Origin: CAYNZP01 sp964401835
Lineage (GTDB): Bacteria; Planctomycetota; Phycisphaerae; SM23-33
NCBI GenBank assembly: GCA_964401835.1
Contig: CAYNZP010000004.1
Coordinates: 133,232 to 197,231, forward strand
DNA: 64,000 nt
Reading direction: 5' to 3'
Made by a program: the position numbers and the translations under genes. The notes beneath the pieces were generated by a model that worked only from the letters and a program-made list of their open reading frames with translations, did no database searches and had not been told where the DNA came from. Below are positions 44,633 through 53,415 of the stretch, piece after piece (position 1 is the first letter of the stretch; each line of letters starts with the position of its first letter).

Positions 44633-45265
44633 ATGGGACGTTATACCGGACCATCTTGCAGACTGTGCCGCAGAGAAGGCATCAAACTGATGCTTAAAGG
44701 CGCACGTTGCGAAACAGCGAAGTGCCCCATGGAACGTCAGTGGAGAAGCAATCCTCCGGGAATGCATCATTGGCGCCGGGGCAGGCCTAGTGAGTATGGA
44801 ATAAGACTTCGTGAGAAGCAGAAAGTAAAACGCTACTACGGCATTTACGATAAGCAGTTCATGAAGTACTTCCGTGAAGCCGAGAGCACCAAGGGCAATA
44901 CCGGCTCGGCTCTTTTGAGCCTGCTGGAACGCCGTCTGGACAATGTTATCTACAAGCTGGGTTTTGCAGCGTCCAGAGCTGCCGCCAGGCAGGTAATCTC
45001 GCACGGCCATGTGCACATCAATGGCCGCAAGGTAGATGTTGCCAGTTATATGGCGAAGGTTGGAGACAAGATTTCAATCAAGGGCAACGAGAAATCCAAA
45101 AGTCTCGTACGCGGTTGCCTCGAAGAACTCGGCGAGCCGCACGTCCAGAACTGGCTGAAGCTTGATATGCCCAATCTTACCGGTGAAATCGTCGCAATGC
45201 CGACCCGCGACGATGTGATGATTCCTGTGGAAGAACAATTCATCGTCGAATTGTGCTCGCAGTAG
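44633..45265 (+). CDS. rpsD: 30S ribosomal protein S4, zinc-binding form
   Basis: 210 residues. The N-terminal zinc knuckle has cysteines in GPSCRLCRREG and RCETAKCPMER. The S4 RNA-binding domain includes LLERRLDNVIYKLGFAASRA and ISHGHVHINGRKVDV. S4 initiates 30S assembly and affects decoding accuracy; in E. coli it represses the alpha operon. Order rpsM-rpsK-rpsD-rpoA-rplQ is classical. Confidence 0.96.
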   Translation: MGRYTGPSCRLCRREGIKLMLKGARCETAKCPMERQWRSNPPGMHHWRRGRPSEYGIRLREKQKVKRYYGIYDKQFMKYFREAESTKGNTGSALLSLLERRLDNVIYKLGFAASRAAARQVISHGHVHINGRKVDVASYMAKVGDKISIKGNEKSKSLVRGCLEELGEPHVQNWLKLDMPNLTGEIVAMPTRDDVMIPVEEQFIVELCSQ

Positions 45266-45335
45266 GGCATCGACGGTTATTTAACTAACTAGAACGAATT
45301 TTTTTAAGTCCGAAGCTGGACGGAGGCAAAGGCAT

Positions 45336-46361
45336 ATGCGAATAAGATGGCGTGGCCTAGAATTGCCAAGTCGCGTTACAAGTGATCAGGAAGTTTCGAC
45401 TCCCACATACGGGCGTTTTGTGGTCGAACCTTTCGAAAGAGGTTTTGGTGTCACTGTCGGTAACGCTTTAAGGCGAATTTTGCTCAGTAGCCTCGAAGGC
45501 GCCGCTGTAACAAGCGTAAAAATCGCCGGGGCTGAGCATGAATTCAGCTCCATACCTGGCGTTATGGAAGATGTCACAGATATCATCCTCAATATTAAAA
45601 GCCTGATCGTAAAGTCGCATTCAGACGAACCAAAAACGATCAAGCTTCACAGCGAGGTCAAGGGTCCTGTTACAGCTGACATGATCGAAGCTGATCCTGC
45701 CATCGAGATTGTCAACAACGATCTCGTGATAGCTACACTTACAGATAACATCGCTTTCGACCTCGAAATGGTCGTAAAGACAGGCAGAGGTTATGTTGCT
45801 GCCGAAGATGTTCTTGGGAGTGAAGAAGAGCAGGACATCGGCCGAATCAATCTGGATTCTTCTTTCTCGCCGGTTACACGAGTTCGTTACCGCACAGAGG
45901 ATACTCGAGTCGGCCAGAAGACCAACTATGACCGTTTGGTCCTGGAAGTTTGGACGAACGGAACCATTACGCCGGAAATGGCAATGGTTGAGGCAGCTAA
46001 GATTCTTCGTAAGCACCTCAATCCGTTTGTGCAGTATTTCGAGTTGGGCGAGCAATTGGTCGAAGCTGGCGTTCCCGAGGAAAAAGAAGACGTCGACGAA
46101 GAGCTGATGAAGAAGCTCTCGATGTCCGTTCACGAGCTGGAACTGTCGGTTCGTTCAAACAACTGCCTAGAAGTCGGCAAGATTGAAGTTGTAGGCCAGC
46201 TTGCTGGAATGACCGAGTCGGAATTGTTGAAGATTCGTAGCTTCGGTAAGACTTCGCTTCGCGAAGTTAAGCGTAAACTTCAGGATTTGGGCCTTTCTTT
46301 GGGTATGGCTTTGCCCGAATCATTCAGTGTAGAAACTGAGGCCGCCGGAGCGGAAGGTTAA
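45336..46361 (+). CDS. rpoA: DNA-directed RNA polymerase subunit alpha
   Basis: 341 residues. The N-terminal assembly domain has FVVEPFERGFGVTVGNALRR and ILLSSLEGAAVTSVKIAGAE; the C-terminal domain (about residues 255-325) shows LSVRSNNCLEVGKIEVVGQL and ELLKIRSFGKTSLREVKRKL. Alpha dimers nucleate RNA polymerase assembly, and the C-terminal domain binds UP elements and activators. GGAGG precedes ATG 45336 at about 8 bases. A short acidic tail (TEAAGAEG) follows the C-terminal domain. Confidence 0.97.
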   Translation: MRIRWRGLELPSRVTSDQEVSTPTYGRFVVEPFERGFGVTVGNALRRILLSSLEGAAVTSVKIAGAEHEFSSIPGVMEDVTDIILNIKSLIVKSHSDEPKTIKLHSEVKGPVTADMIEADPAIEIVNNDLVIATLTDNIAFDLEMVVKTGRGYVAAEDVLGSEEEQDIGRINLDSSFSPVTRVRYRTEDTRVGQKTNYDRLVLEVWTNGTITPEMAMVEAAKILRKHLNPFVQYFELGEQLVEAGVPEEKEDVDEELMKKLSMSVHELELSVRSNNCLEVGKIEVVGQLAGMTESELLKIRSFGKTSLREVKRKLQDLGLSLGMALPESFSVETEAAGAEG

Positions 46362-46396
46362 TTAGTTTCCTTTAGCAGATTAAAGAAGGTTTAACG

Positions 46397-47020
46397 ATGC
46401 GTCATCGTGTTGTTGGAAAAGAATTGTCGCGCAGTTCGAGCCATCGCAAGGCTCTTCGCAGGAACATGGCTGCTTCGCTGTTCCAGCACGGCGCTGTCCG
46501 TACGACCGAAGCAAAAGCCAAGGAGCTGCGTCGCTTTGTCGAAAAGCTTATCACCTTGGCCAAAAAGGGCACGCTTCATGCCCGCCGCATGATAATCGCG
46601 GAGTTAGGCAACAGGGACATGGTCGATCAGGAAGGCGGCTCCCTCGATAAGACTGTCGTGCAGAAGCTTTTTGATGAAATTGCACCGAAGTATGCCAGCA
46701 GGCCCGGCGGTTACACCAGAATAATCCGCCTGGCAGAACGTCGTATTGGCGATGCCGGCAAGCAGGTACTTCTGCAACTGGTTGAAGAGGGCAGCTCAGC
46801 AGATGAGTCTTCGACCGCAACCACTTCACGTCGAAAAAAGAGAGCCGCCAAGCGACTCGAAGCTGCCAGCTCGGCTGAGGAAGAAGCAACGGCCCAAACC
46901 GAAGAAGAAGTGGTTGAAGAACAAGCCGAAGAGGCTGGCGAAGAAACCGCAGAAGTAACTACTGAAGAAGCTTCGGAAGAAAGTGCAGAAGAAGCTGCCG
47001 AGGAAGAAAAGTCAGAGTAG
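46397..47020 (+). CDS. rplQ: 50S ribosomal protein L17 with long acidic tail
   Basis: 207 residues against a usual 115-130. The core (residues 1-130) has MRHRVVGKELSRSSSHRKAL, ASLFQHGAVRTTEAKAKELR and GGYTRIIRLAERRIGDAGKQ. The last 75 residues are a short basic piece (SRRKKRAAKRLE) then a run of Glu, Ala and Thr. L17 lies at the tunnel exit, so the tail would project there. The terminator follows, closing the alpha operon. Confidence 0.96.
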   Translation: MRHRVVGKELSRSSSHRKALRRNMAASLFQHGAVRTTEAKAKELRRFVEKLITLAKKGTLHARRMIIAELGNRDMVDQEGGSLDKTVVQKLFDEIAPKYASRPGGYTRIIRLAERRIGDAGKQVLLQLVEEGSSADESSTATTSRRKKRAAKRLEAASSAEEEATAQTEEEVVEEQAEEAGEETAEVTTEEASEESAEEAAEEEKSE

Positions 47021-47053
47021 AGCAGCCTTTTAACGATATTTGAGTAAATTTAT

Positions 47054-47091
47054 TTAGCCGTCTCCTGATTAGGGGGCGGCTAATTTTGTTT
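47054..47091 (+). terminator. Terminator of the S10-spc-alpha block
   Basis: TTAGCCG (47054-47060) with following bases pairs with CGGCTAA (47077-47083), then TTTTGTTT. This ends the 16-kb block from rpsJ. Confidence 0.85.
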
Positions 47092-47117
47092 CACCTTCAA
47101 CTCTCTTGCTGTATAAA
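47090..47117 (+). promoter_or_regulatory. Possible promoter of the HIT gene
   Basis: TTCACC (47090-47095) and TATAAA (47112-47117) are spaced 16 bp, 46 bases before the start codon. The -35 box is weak. Confidence 0.35.
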
Positions 47118-47162
47118 ATTACTCCGAAGATTATTTAGCGGCCTTGGATATAGGGGAACAAT

Positions 47163-47582
47163 ATGACTAAAGACCCAGATTGCATTTTCTGTAAGATAGC
47201 AGCCGGCGAAATACCAGCTATCAATGTGCTGGAGAACGATGACGTATTGGCTTTCATGGACATCGGCCCGCTAGCGAAGGGGCATGTCCTTTTGATACCT
47301 AAGGGTCACTACGAGACGTTGGATAAAATGCCCGCAGATCTGACTGGGCGTTGCCTGCAACACCTTCCCAGCCTTACCAAGGCGGTCCAGGCAGTAACCG
47401 GCTGTCAGGGTGTTAATATCCTTCAGAACAACGGAACAGTCGCCCATCAGGTCGTGATGCACGTCCATTTTCATATTATCCCACGCAATCCTGTTGATGA
47501 GTTTCATTTCAATTGGCCGGCCGGCAAATACGAAAAAGGACAGGCGGAGCAACTGGCCGAGCAGATAAAACAAAACCTCTAA
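47163..47582 (+). CDS. HIT-family nucleotide hydrolase/transferase
   Basis: 139 residues with CIFCKIAAGEIPA at the N-terminus and the catalytic histidine triad MHVHFHIIPRN near the C-terminus. HIT proteins of this type (Hint/PKCI group) hydrolyse AMP-linked or dinucleotide substrates; the natural substrate is not known from sequence. The length and motif spacing are normal. AGGGG lies 7 bases before ATG 47163. The flavin reductase-like gene starts 19 bases after it, so they may share a transcript. Confidence 0.92.
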   Translation: MTKDPDCIFCKIAAGEIPAINVLENDDVLAFMDIGPLAKGHVLLIPKGHYETLDKMPADLTGRCLQHLPSLTKAVQAVTGCQGVNILQNNGTVAHQVVMHVHFHIIPRNPVDEFHFNWPAGKYEKGQAEQLAEQIKQNL

Positions 47583-47601
47583 GTTAAAGGGCTTTTATAA
47601 A

Positions 47602-48114
47602 ATGCAAAAACAAGTCGCTTATTCGAAGGCCATCCCGACTAAATATCCTGAGCAGGTAGTTGTAGCCATCTCAAAAGCTGAAAGCGGCATTTGTAATCCT
47701 ATAACTCTCGGCTGGACGATGATAGTATCGCACGAACCGCCAATGATGGCAATTGCAGTTGCCCACAAGCGGTATTCGCTTGAGGCCATCCGTCACGCCG
47801 GGGAATTTGTCATAGCTTTTCCTTCAGAGCATCAGGAGGAGGAAGTCATGCTTTTCGGCACAAAATCCGGCAGGGATTTAGACAAACTCTCCACAGCCCA
47901 GACAAAAACGCAGCCGGCAAGTGGGATTGGTTGTGTCCTGATGACCGAGGCTGTAGCCAATTTCGAATGCAAACTCGTCAATGAATTGATAACTGGCGAC
48001 CATGTTGTTTTGGTTGGAGAGATTGTCGCTTCTCATGTGAACGAACAAGACTTGAACCGGATTTATACCGTCGGAGCCGGTTACAAGATGGGCGGCCTGG
48101 GACGATGCCAATAA
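47602..48114 (+). CDS. Flavin reductase-like FMN-binding protein
   Basis: 170 residues with the split-barrel pattern of the flavin reductase domain: an early strand (VVVAISKAESGICNPITLGW), a phosphate-binding turn (MIVSHEPPMMAIAVAH), the helix SLEAIRHAGEFVIAFPSEHQ, and the closing VGAGYKMGGLG. Members bind FMN and act as NAD(P)H flavin reductases or related oxidoreductases. Substrate and partner are not shown by context. It lies after the HIT gene and before the glycosyltransferase gene. Confidence 0.8.
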   Translation: MQKQVAYSKAIPTKYPEQVVVAISKAESGICNPITLGWTMIVSHEPPMMAIAVAHKRYSLEAIRHAGEFVIAFPSEHQEEEVMLFGTKSGRDLDKLSTAQTKTQPASGIGCVLMTEAVANFECKLVNELITGDHVVLVGEIVASHVNEQDLNRIYTVGAGYKMGGLGRCQ

Positions 48115-48232
48115 TTCCACCAAAAAAGATGGAGGAAGCCTTCTTGACCCGCAAAGGGCATGGGTAGTACAATCTTTCAACTTTTTACGCAATAAACTGC
48201 CATTAAATAACTTAAAGATAGTAGGCTAAGAT

Positions 48233-49762
48233 ATGGATTTGACTGAACTTTTAAAAACACTCTTCATGTGTGTTTATACATTTGGCCTGATAATGGTCTC
48301 GATATACGGCTTGCACCGTTACGTCATTGTGTTTTTGTACTACCGCCATAAGAACAAGCATCATACCCCGGCTGGTGAGTTCGAAGACTTGCCCCATGTT
48401 ACCGTCCAGTTGCCGATGTTCAACGAGCGACTGGTGGCCAGACGGATAATCGAAAAGACGTGCGAGATCGATTATCCACGCGATAAGATGCAGATTCAGG
48501 TACTCGACGACAGCACCGACGATACGCAGGAAATAGCCCTTGCAGCCGTCGAAGACATGCGTCGTGCCGGCTTTGATATCGAATACATTCACCGCGATGA
48601 CCGCACGGGCTTCAAGGCGGGCGCCCTCAAAAATGGCCTGAAGACGGCCAAGGGGGAATTTATAACGATATTCGATGCGGACTTTATTCCGGCTGTGGAT
48701 GTACTCAAAAACTCGATACATTTCTTTACCGATCCGAAGGTTTGTGTCGTTCAGACAAGATGGGAGCATATCAACCACAACGACAGCATGCTTACGCGTT
48801 CGCAGGCGATATTCCTGGACGGTCATTTTGCCATTGAGCACGTCGCACGCAACCGCAGCGAAAGGTTTATGAGTTTCAACGGAACGGGCGGAACCTGGCG
48901 CAGGGCTGCTATCGATGACGCGGGCGGCTGGCATCACGACACGCTGACAGAAGATTTGGATCTTTCGTACCGTGCCCAGATGAAAGGCTGGAAGTTTATC
49001 TTCCTGCCCAACCTGATTGCACCTGCAGAACTACCACCCGAGATGAACGCATTCAAGGCCCAGCAGTTCCGCTGGACCAAAGGCGGCGCCCAGTGTGCCT
49101 TGAAACTACTGCCGAAGGTCTTTTTGTCCAAGATCCCTCTCAAGGCCAAAGTTGAAGGCTTTTTCCACCTGACCAGCTTTACGCTTCATCTATACATGAT
49201 TGTGCTTGTTGGCCTGATGTACCCGGCAATGTATCTTCGGACTACTCCGATGACTGGCTGGTGGCGAAACCTATTCGATATGAGCGTTTTTACTTTAGCT
49301 ACGCTTTCGGCGAGTGTTTTCTACATAGCCAGCCAGGTCGAGTTGCTCAGGGACTGGCGAAAAGCGTTTAAGTTTATGCCGATGTTAATGGCTCTCGGTG
49401 TCGGCTTGTGTGTTTCGAATACAAAAGGCGTTTTGGAAGCCCTGTTTGGCAAGGAGAGCGAGTTTGTCCGTACTCCCAAGTATGGAAGCGGCTCTACTTC
49501 GCAACTGGCGCATAAGGCTCCAGAGACGACAAAGAAAAAGAAAATAAATCTGCTTCCTTACTTTGAATTGGCATTCGGTATTTACATGGGTGTTTGTGCG
49601 TATTTCAGTGCATTCGACTTGCGTTCAGCAATAACGACACCATTTCTTCTTATCTTCACGTTTGGCTTTTTCTATGTTTCGATGACGAGTTTCTATGCCC
49701 AATATGCAGCCAGGAAGGCAAACGCTGAAATTGCTACCGAGGCAGTGAAGGTAAAAGCGTAA
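48233..49762 (+). CDS. Processive family-2 glycosyltransferase, membrane-bound
   Basis: 509 residues with an N-terminal membrane segment (about 9-32), a GT2 catalytic domain and several C-terminal membrane segments. Catalytic features are LDDSTDDT (sugar-nucleotide aspartates), the DADF motif, the TEDLD motif (catalytic base) and QQFRW (QxxRW), the set found in cellulose synthase-like and glucomannan synthase-like enzymes. It should polymerise a beta-linked polysaccharide or glycosylate a lipid at the inner membrane from a nucleotide sugar. Polymer and donor are unknown. No BcsB or PilZ partner is adjacent. A terminator follows. Confidence 0.88.
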   Translation: MDLTELLKTLFMCVYTFGLIMVSIYGLHRYVIVFLYYRHKNKHHTPAGEFEDLPHVTVQLPMFNERLVARRIIEKTCEIDYPRDKMQIQVLDDSTDDTQEIALAAVEDMRRAGFDIEYIHRDDRTGFKAGALKNGLKTAKGEFITIFDADFIPAVDVLKNSIHFFTDPKVCVVQTRWEHINHNDSMLTRSQAIFLDGHFAIEHVARNRSERFMSFNGTGGTWRRAAIDDAGGWHHDTLTEDLDLSYRAQMKGWKFIFLPNLIAPAELPPEMNAFKAQQFRWTKGGAQCALKLLPKVFLSKIPLKAKVEGFFHLTSFTLHLYMIVLVGLMYPAMYLRTTPMTGWWRNLFDMSVFTLATLSASVFYIASQVELLRDWRKAFKFMPMLMALGVGLCVSNTKGVLEALFGKESEFVRTPKYGSGSTSQLAHKAPETTKKKKINLLPYFELAFGIYMGVCAYFSAFDLRSAITTPFLLIFTFGFFYVSMTSFYAQYAARKANAEIATEAVKVKA

Positions 49763-49794
49763 GAGTTTTTTAAGCAAATTCATATAATCAAAAA

Positions 49795-49835
49795 CGGCAT
49801 TCCGGCCGAATCAGACCGGGATGCCGCTTCTTTTG
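49795..49835 (+). terminator. Terminator after the GT2 gene
   Basis: CGGCATTCCGG (49795-49805) pairs with CCGGGATGCCG (49816-49826; one mismatch), followed by CTTCTTTTG. It precedes the oppositely oriented tRNA-Leu. Confidence 0.8.
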
Positions 49836-49853
49836 AAATTCAATGCTGAATAA

Positions 49854-49935
49854 TACGAGGGGCGAGACTCGAACTCGCACCCCTTTCGGGACTAGGACCT
49901 AAACCTAGCGCGTCTGCCAATTCCGCCACCCTCGT
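49854..49935 (-). tRNA. tRNA-Leu (anticodon TAG)
   Basis: On the minus strand a class II tRNA is seen: acceptor ACGAGGG/CCCTCGT, D arm, anticodon stem CTAGG/CCTAG with loop TTTAGGT (TAG), a long variable arm (CCCG AAA GGGG) and T arm GCGAG TTCGAGT CTCGC. No CCA is encoded. It is transcribed convergently with the glycosyltransferase gene. Confidence 0.95.
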
Positions 49936-50008
49936 AGCATTTCACCACACATTTGCTTTGAGCTTTATAGGAAAAAACAACCTCAGATTCCAGCTTTTTA
50001 AGTCCGGC

Positions 50009-50023
50009 AAGTTATTATAACTT
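50009..50023. repeat. Perfect 15-bp palindrome upstream of tRNA-Leu and the VWA gene
   Basis: AAGTTATTATAACTT (7+1+7) lies in the gap between the divergent tRNA-Leu and VWA genes (49936-50127). On the minus strand it contains TATAAT, so it could overlap a promoter or be an operator. Nothing else was recognised in this gap. Confidence 0.35.
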
Positions 50024-50127
50024 CTATAGTCAGGGGCTGTTGGAAATTTGGTTGTTGGGGCCTGTAGAAACCATTAATATTGGCTTTTCAGTGTTATCCC
50101 TGAGCCGCCTGTTTCGAGTTGGTGAAT

Positions 50128-51156
50128 ATGTCGAACGATTTGAGTTGTGAAAATTGCGGCAAAACTTTTAGCCTCGAACCAAACGAGGGCCAGACGCCTG
50201 CATGCCCATTTTGTCAAGCAAAGCTGACTGTTCAGCCTGAAACAGCATCTGTCAAAACAAGGAAAAAACTCACTTTCCTGAGCCATGTAGGAATGCCATT
50301 TATTATCAGCCTCGCTCTTCATGTTTGCCTGGCTTTGATAATGATGTTTATTGCCATGGTCGTTATTAGTAATACCGCCCCTGAAGACCTGATAATCCCC
50401 GATGCTGTATTGGCCGATGAACCAGGCGGCAAGATGACGCTCTCGCAGCACGATCCTCTAAGAAAGGCGAGCTATTCCCCAACTCAAAAGAGGACTTATA
50501 AAAAAGATGTCTCCACCATCGAGAAGGAAGATACAGGCAAGAAGGCCCAGCTCATCGGCCTCGACAGTGCCGCAGCAAGTGGAAGTGTCAATTTCGGGTT
50601 TGCTGCCGAGACAGGCGATGCTCCCTCGGCCAAGCTTTTTGGCCTTGGCGGAAATGCTTATCATGTCGTTTATGTGATAGACCGATCGGGTTCTATGACT
50701 ACTACATTTAATCTTGTCAGGCAGGAGCTTTTGATTTCCATAAGCAAGCTCAAGCCGGTCCAGGACTTTCATGTGATACTTTTCTCCACTGGCGAGCCTT
50801 TGGAGAATTCACCTCTAAAGCTGGTCTCGGCTACCAAAAGGAACAAGGCCGGTGTTGCAGAATTCCTTACAGATATTCGTGGAGCAGGGGGCACTGATCC
50901 GGTTCCAGCTCTCAAGAGGGCGTTTGAAGTTCTTGCTCGCGCCGGTACCAAGCCGGGGAAATTAATCTATCTTCTGACCGATGGCGAATTTCCAGATAAC
51001 AATATGGTTATTGAAACTGTTCGGTCACTGAACCCAAAAGGCGACGTGCATATAAATACGTTTTTATATGGACACAGGCCCGCCAATGCAGTGGCGGTAA
51101 TGAAACAGATAGCCGCCGAAAATGGCGGCCGATATAAATATGTGTCTGGTGAATAG
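50128..51156 (+). CDS. Membrane-anchored VWA-domain protein with zinc ribbon
   Basis: About 342 residues. The N-terminus has a zinc-ribbon-like CENC...CPFC (residues 6-35), then one membrane segment (about 55-80), a linker rich in charged residues, and a VWA domain whose MIDAS motif DRSGSM starts at residue 185, with GTDP and LLTDGE downstream. VWA domains bind Mg and mediate protein contacts. I start at ATG 50128 (MSNDLSCENC); TTG 50119 would add three residues. The gene heads a cluster with ExbB/ExbD and TPR genes, so it may couple to that complex; this is inference. Confidence 0.82.
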   Translation: MSNDLSCENCGKTFSLEPNEGQTPACPFCQAKLTVQPETASVKTRKKLTFLSHVGMPFIISLALHVCLALIMMFIAMVVISNTAPEDLIIPDAVLADEPGGKMTLSQHDPLRKASYSPTQKRTYKKDVSTIEKEDTGKKAQLIGLDSAAASGSVNFGFAAETGDAPSAKLFGLGGNAYHVVYVIDRSGSMTTTFNLVRQELLISISKLKPVQDFHVILFSTGEPLENSPLKLVSATKRNKAGVAEFLTDIRGAGGTDPVPALKRAFEVLARAGTKPGKLIYLLTDGEFPDNNMVIETVRSLNPKGDVHINTFLYGHRPANAVAVMKQIAAENGGRYKYVSGE

Positions 51157-51169
51157 CGGATAGGAATTT

Positions 51170-52246
51170 ATGCGAAAAGTTATCGCGACAATTGCTGTTT
51201 TGGTATTACTCTGCTCCCCATCGCTTGGTGACGAAGTCAAGGTGCGTGATCGCCATGTCTATAAAGAGGTGAGGATTTTCCGTGTCAAGGATTGTGAGGT
51301 TACTTTCCTCTTTTCAACGAAACAGACAATAACAAAGCCATTATCCGAGCTTGAATATGTAAGAATTGACGGTCAGAGCTGGTTCAATAAGGCAGAGAAG
51401 CTACTGCTCAAGGGTGAGTTCTCGGAGGCGCTTAAAGCCTACGACTTGGCAGAGGAAACAGCGCCCCGCAAATGGATGAAGGAGTTGATCCGTTTGCGTC
51501 GTCTCCAGGTAATGGACCAATGCGGAATGATAGAGCAAGCTGTTTTGCTCTGGCTTGAAATTGTCAAGGAGAATGGCGCGTCGAAAAATTCACTCACGCT
51601 GCGGCCCTCCAAACTTGGTCCGAAAGGGTCGAACCAGAACTCCAAAGTAATAGCAATTCTTGAGGTGGAATTTAAAAAGTCCGGCAGCACTGCCTTGAAG
51701 ACAGCTATCGAAACGTTGCTTCTCGATCTTTACAAGGTCGAAGGTATACACAAAAAAGCCAGCGACCTTGCTAAGGATATTGCCACCAGGCCTGTAGAAG
51801 CCGATTTGCCCGACGCTGCCGAGCAGGGCGAGCTTGCCGCAAAACTTAAAGCTGCCGAAGTGATGGTTCAAGAAGCAGAAATAGCCTCGGCTGCCAAGGC
51901 CCTGGAGATGATCGAGTCGAACCTGCCGAAGTTCAGCTATTCAGACCATTCGGCAGCTTATCTGTTGAGAGGTAAGGCGAGGACGGTTCTTGCCGAAAAA
52001 TCGAAAGATGAAAAACTTTCCCGTCGGCACCTCCTTGATGCGGGCTTGGACTTCATGCGCGTCGTTACATATTTTCCCGGCTCAGTCGAGGCGCCTGAGG
52101 CGCTTTTCGAGGCGGGCAGAGTTAATTTGGCACTGAAAAACTTTTCCGCCGCAAGAGTAGCTTTTGCGACGGTTGTCAGCCGTTATGGTAAATCCAGCTG
52201 GGCTACGAAGGCGAGCTCGGTTATTGGTGAATTAAAGAATAAATAA
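51170..52246 (+). CDS. Secreted TPR-like protein of the ExbB/ExbD cluster
   Basis: 358 residues with a signal peptide (MRKVIATIAVLVLLCSPSLG). An N-terminal beta-rich part (EVKVRDRHVYKEVRIFRVKD) precedes helical repeats with TPR character (AEKLLLKGEFSEALKAYDLA; ALFEAGRVNLALKNFSAARV). TPR proteins mediate protein-protein contacts; this one is expected in the periplasm. It lies 13 bases after the VWA gene and 17 before exbB, with AAGGAG ahead of the latter, so co-transcription is likely. Precise function unknown. Confidence 0.7.
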   Translation: MRKVIATIAVLVLLCSPSLGDEVKVRDRHVYKEVRIFRVKDCEVTFLFSTKQTITKPLSELEYVRIDGQSWFNKAEKLLLKGEFSEALKAYDLAEETAPRKWMKELIRLRRLQVMDQCGMIEQAVLLWLEIVKENGASKNSLTLRPSKLGPKGSNQNSKVIAILEVEFKKSGSTALKTAIETLLLDLYKVEGIHKKASDLAKDIATRPVEADLPDAAEQGELAAKLKAAEVMVQEAEIASAAKALEMIESNLPKFSYSDHSAAYLLRGKARTVLAEKSKDEKLSRRHLLDAGLDFMRVVTYFPGSVEAPEALFEAGRVNLALKNFSAARVAFATVVSRYGKSSWATKASSVIGELKNK

Positions 52247-52263
52247 TTTAAGGAGCTGTAAGG

Positions 52264-52920
52264 ATGAATTATTTTGATGTTCTTTTCGTAAAAGGCGGCG
52301 CCATAGGTTGGCTGCTGTGGGGCCTGAGCCTTGTCACTGTCGCTATCATCGTGGAATATTTTATCGCTATTCGGCGGTCGAATTTATTCCCCGCCCCGGC
52401 CTACGAGCAGATCAAAGGCTTCTTCGCCAACAAGCAGTACCGCGAGGCCATCGAGCATGCCTCCCGTGATGAGAGCTTTTTCGGCTTTGTCTTTCACGCA
52501 TCCATGATAGAGGCTCCGCACGGCTATCTTGCGATGGAGCGTGCCCTGGAAGAGGCAGCCGAGCAGCGAACCATCAAACTGCTGCGGCATGTCGAATGGC
52601 TGAACCTTATCGGCAATATAAGCCCGATGATGGGTTTGCTGGGCACCGTCTGGGGAATGATTAATGCCTTTTTCAAGATAGTCGAAGCCAGGGGAATACC
52701 CGACCCGAGCGAATTGGCCGGCAGTATCGGAATCGCTCTGGTTACGACATTATTGGGTTTGGGTATCGCCATACCAGCCCTGGCTATCTATGCAATAATG
52801 AGAAATCGCATCGACGCGATTTCCAACGATGTCATGTTGGCCTGCCAGGAGCTTATCTCCAGCCTGAGACCCAAAAAAGCACCCGCGCAGGAGCAGTCGG
52901 AAACCAACACGGAAAAATAA
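52264..52920 (+). CDS. MotA/TolQ/ExbB proton channel family protein
   Basis: 218 residues with three membrane segments: about 13-33, then two late ones containing LNLIGNISPMMGLLGTVWGM and GSIGIALVTTLLGLGIAIPA, the hallmark helices of ExbB/TolQ. These proteins form the pentameric proton channel that drives TonB, TolA or similar partners with an ExbD dimer. The following two ExbD genes support this. The stop overlaps the next ATG (TAATG). Whether it serves TonB, Tol or another function is not shown; no TonB was found in the window. Confidence 0.93.
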   Translation: MNYFDVLFVKGGAIGWLLWGLSLVTVAIIVEYFIAIRRSNLFPAPAYEQIKGFFANKQYREAIEHASRDESFFGFVFHASMIEAPHGYLAMERALEEAAEQRTIKLLRHVEWLNLIGNISPMMGLLGTVWGMINAFFKIVEARGIPDPSELAGSIGIALVTTLLGLGIAIPALAIYAIMRNRIDAISNDVMLACQELISSLRPKKAPAQEQSETNTEK

Positions 52921-53411
52921 TGGCCAGAGGTTTGATATATAAGCGATGTGGCGGGGCAGTGTCATTCAATATGACACCAATGATCGACTGCACCTTTCAG
53001 TTGATACTGTTTTTCATCCTGGCCGGTCAAATGGCTTCAGAGTCTATCGCCACGTTGCAGTTGCACCGCCCCTTGGAAAGTCAGGCTATTTCACAGGAGG
53101 AGATGCAGACACCTAATAAGGTTATCGTGAACGTTCTTTCTGCAGAGGACGCTCAAGGCGTGGATTCGCCCCTAGCCTTGATGGCCAGCAACTATGAGAT
53201 AGACGGCCAGTCAATTCATCTCGGCAACACCGCCAGGCTTGCTGAGGTACTTGCAGAGAGAAAAGCTCGAAGCGTTGCGGAAGATTTCTTCGTGGAGATT
53301 CGCGCTGACAGCAGGGTCAGTTACGCTTATGTCGCGCCGGTTATGGCTGCTGCTGCTGCGGCTGGCATTGAGAAAATGAATTTGACGGCGTTGCTTGATG
53401 CAGGTGAATAG
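52920..53411 (+). CDS. ExbD/TolR family protein (first copy)
   Basis: 163 residues with a short basic N-terminus, the single membrane helix carrying the essential Asp in NMTPMIDCTFQLILFFILAG, and a periplasmic domain (FVEIRADSRVSYAYVAPVMA). ExbD/TolR works with ExbB in proton-driven energy transfer. It overlaps the exbB stop by one base and ends four bases before the second exbD. The pair of non-identical ExbD genes suggests a heteromeric ring. Confidence 0.9.
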   Translation: MARGLIYKRCGGAVSFNMTPMIDCTFQLILFFILAGQMASESIATLQLHRPLESQAISQEEMQTPNKVIVNVLSAEDAQGVDSPLALMASNYEIDGQSIHLGNTARLAEVLAERKARSVAEDFFVEIRADSRVSYAYVAPVMAAAAAAGIEKMNLTALLDAGE

Positions 53412-53415
53412 ACGG

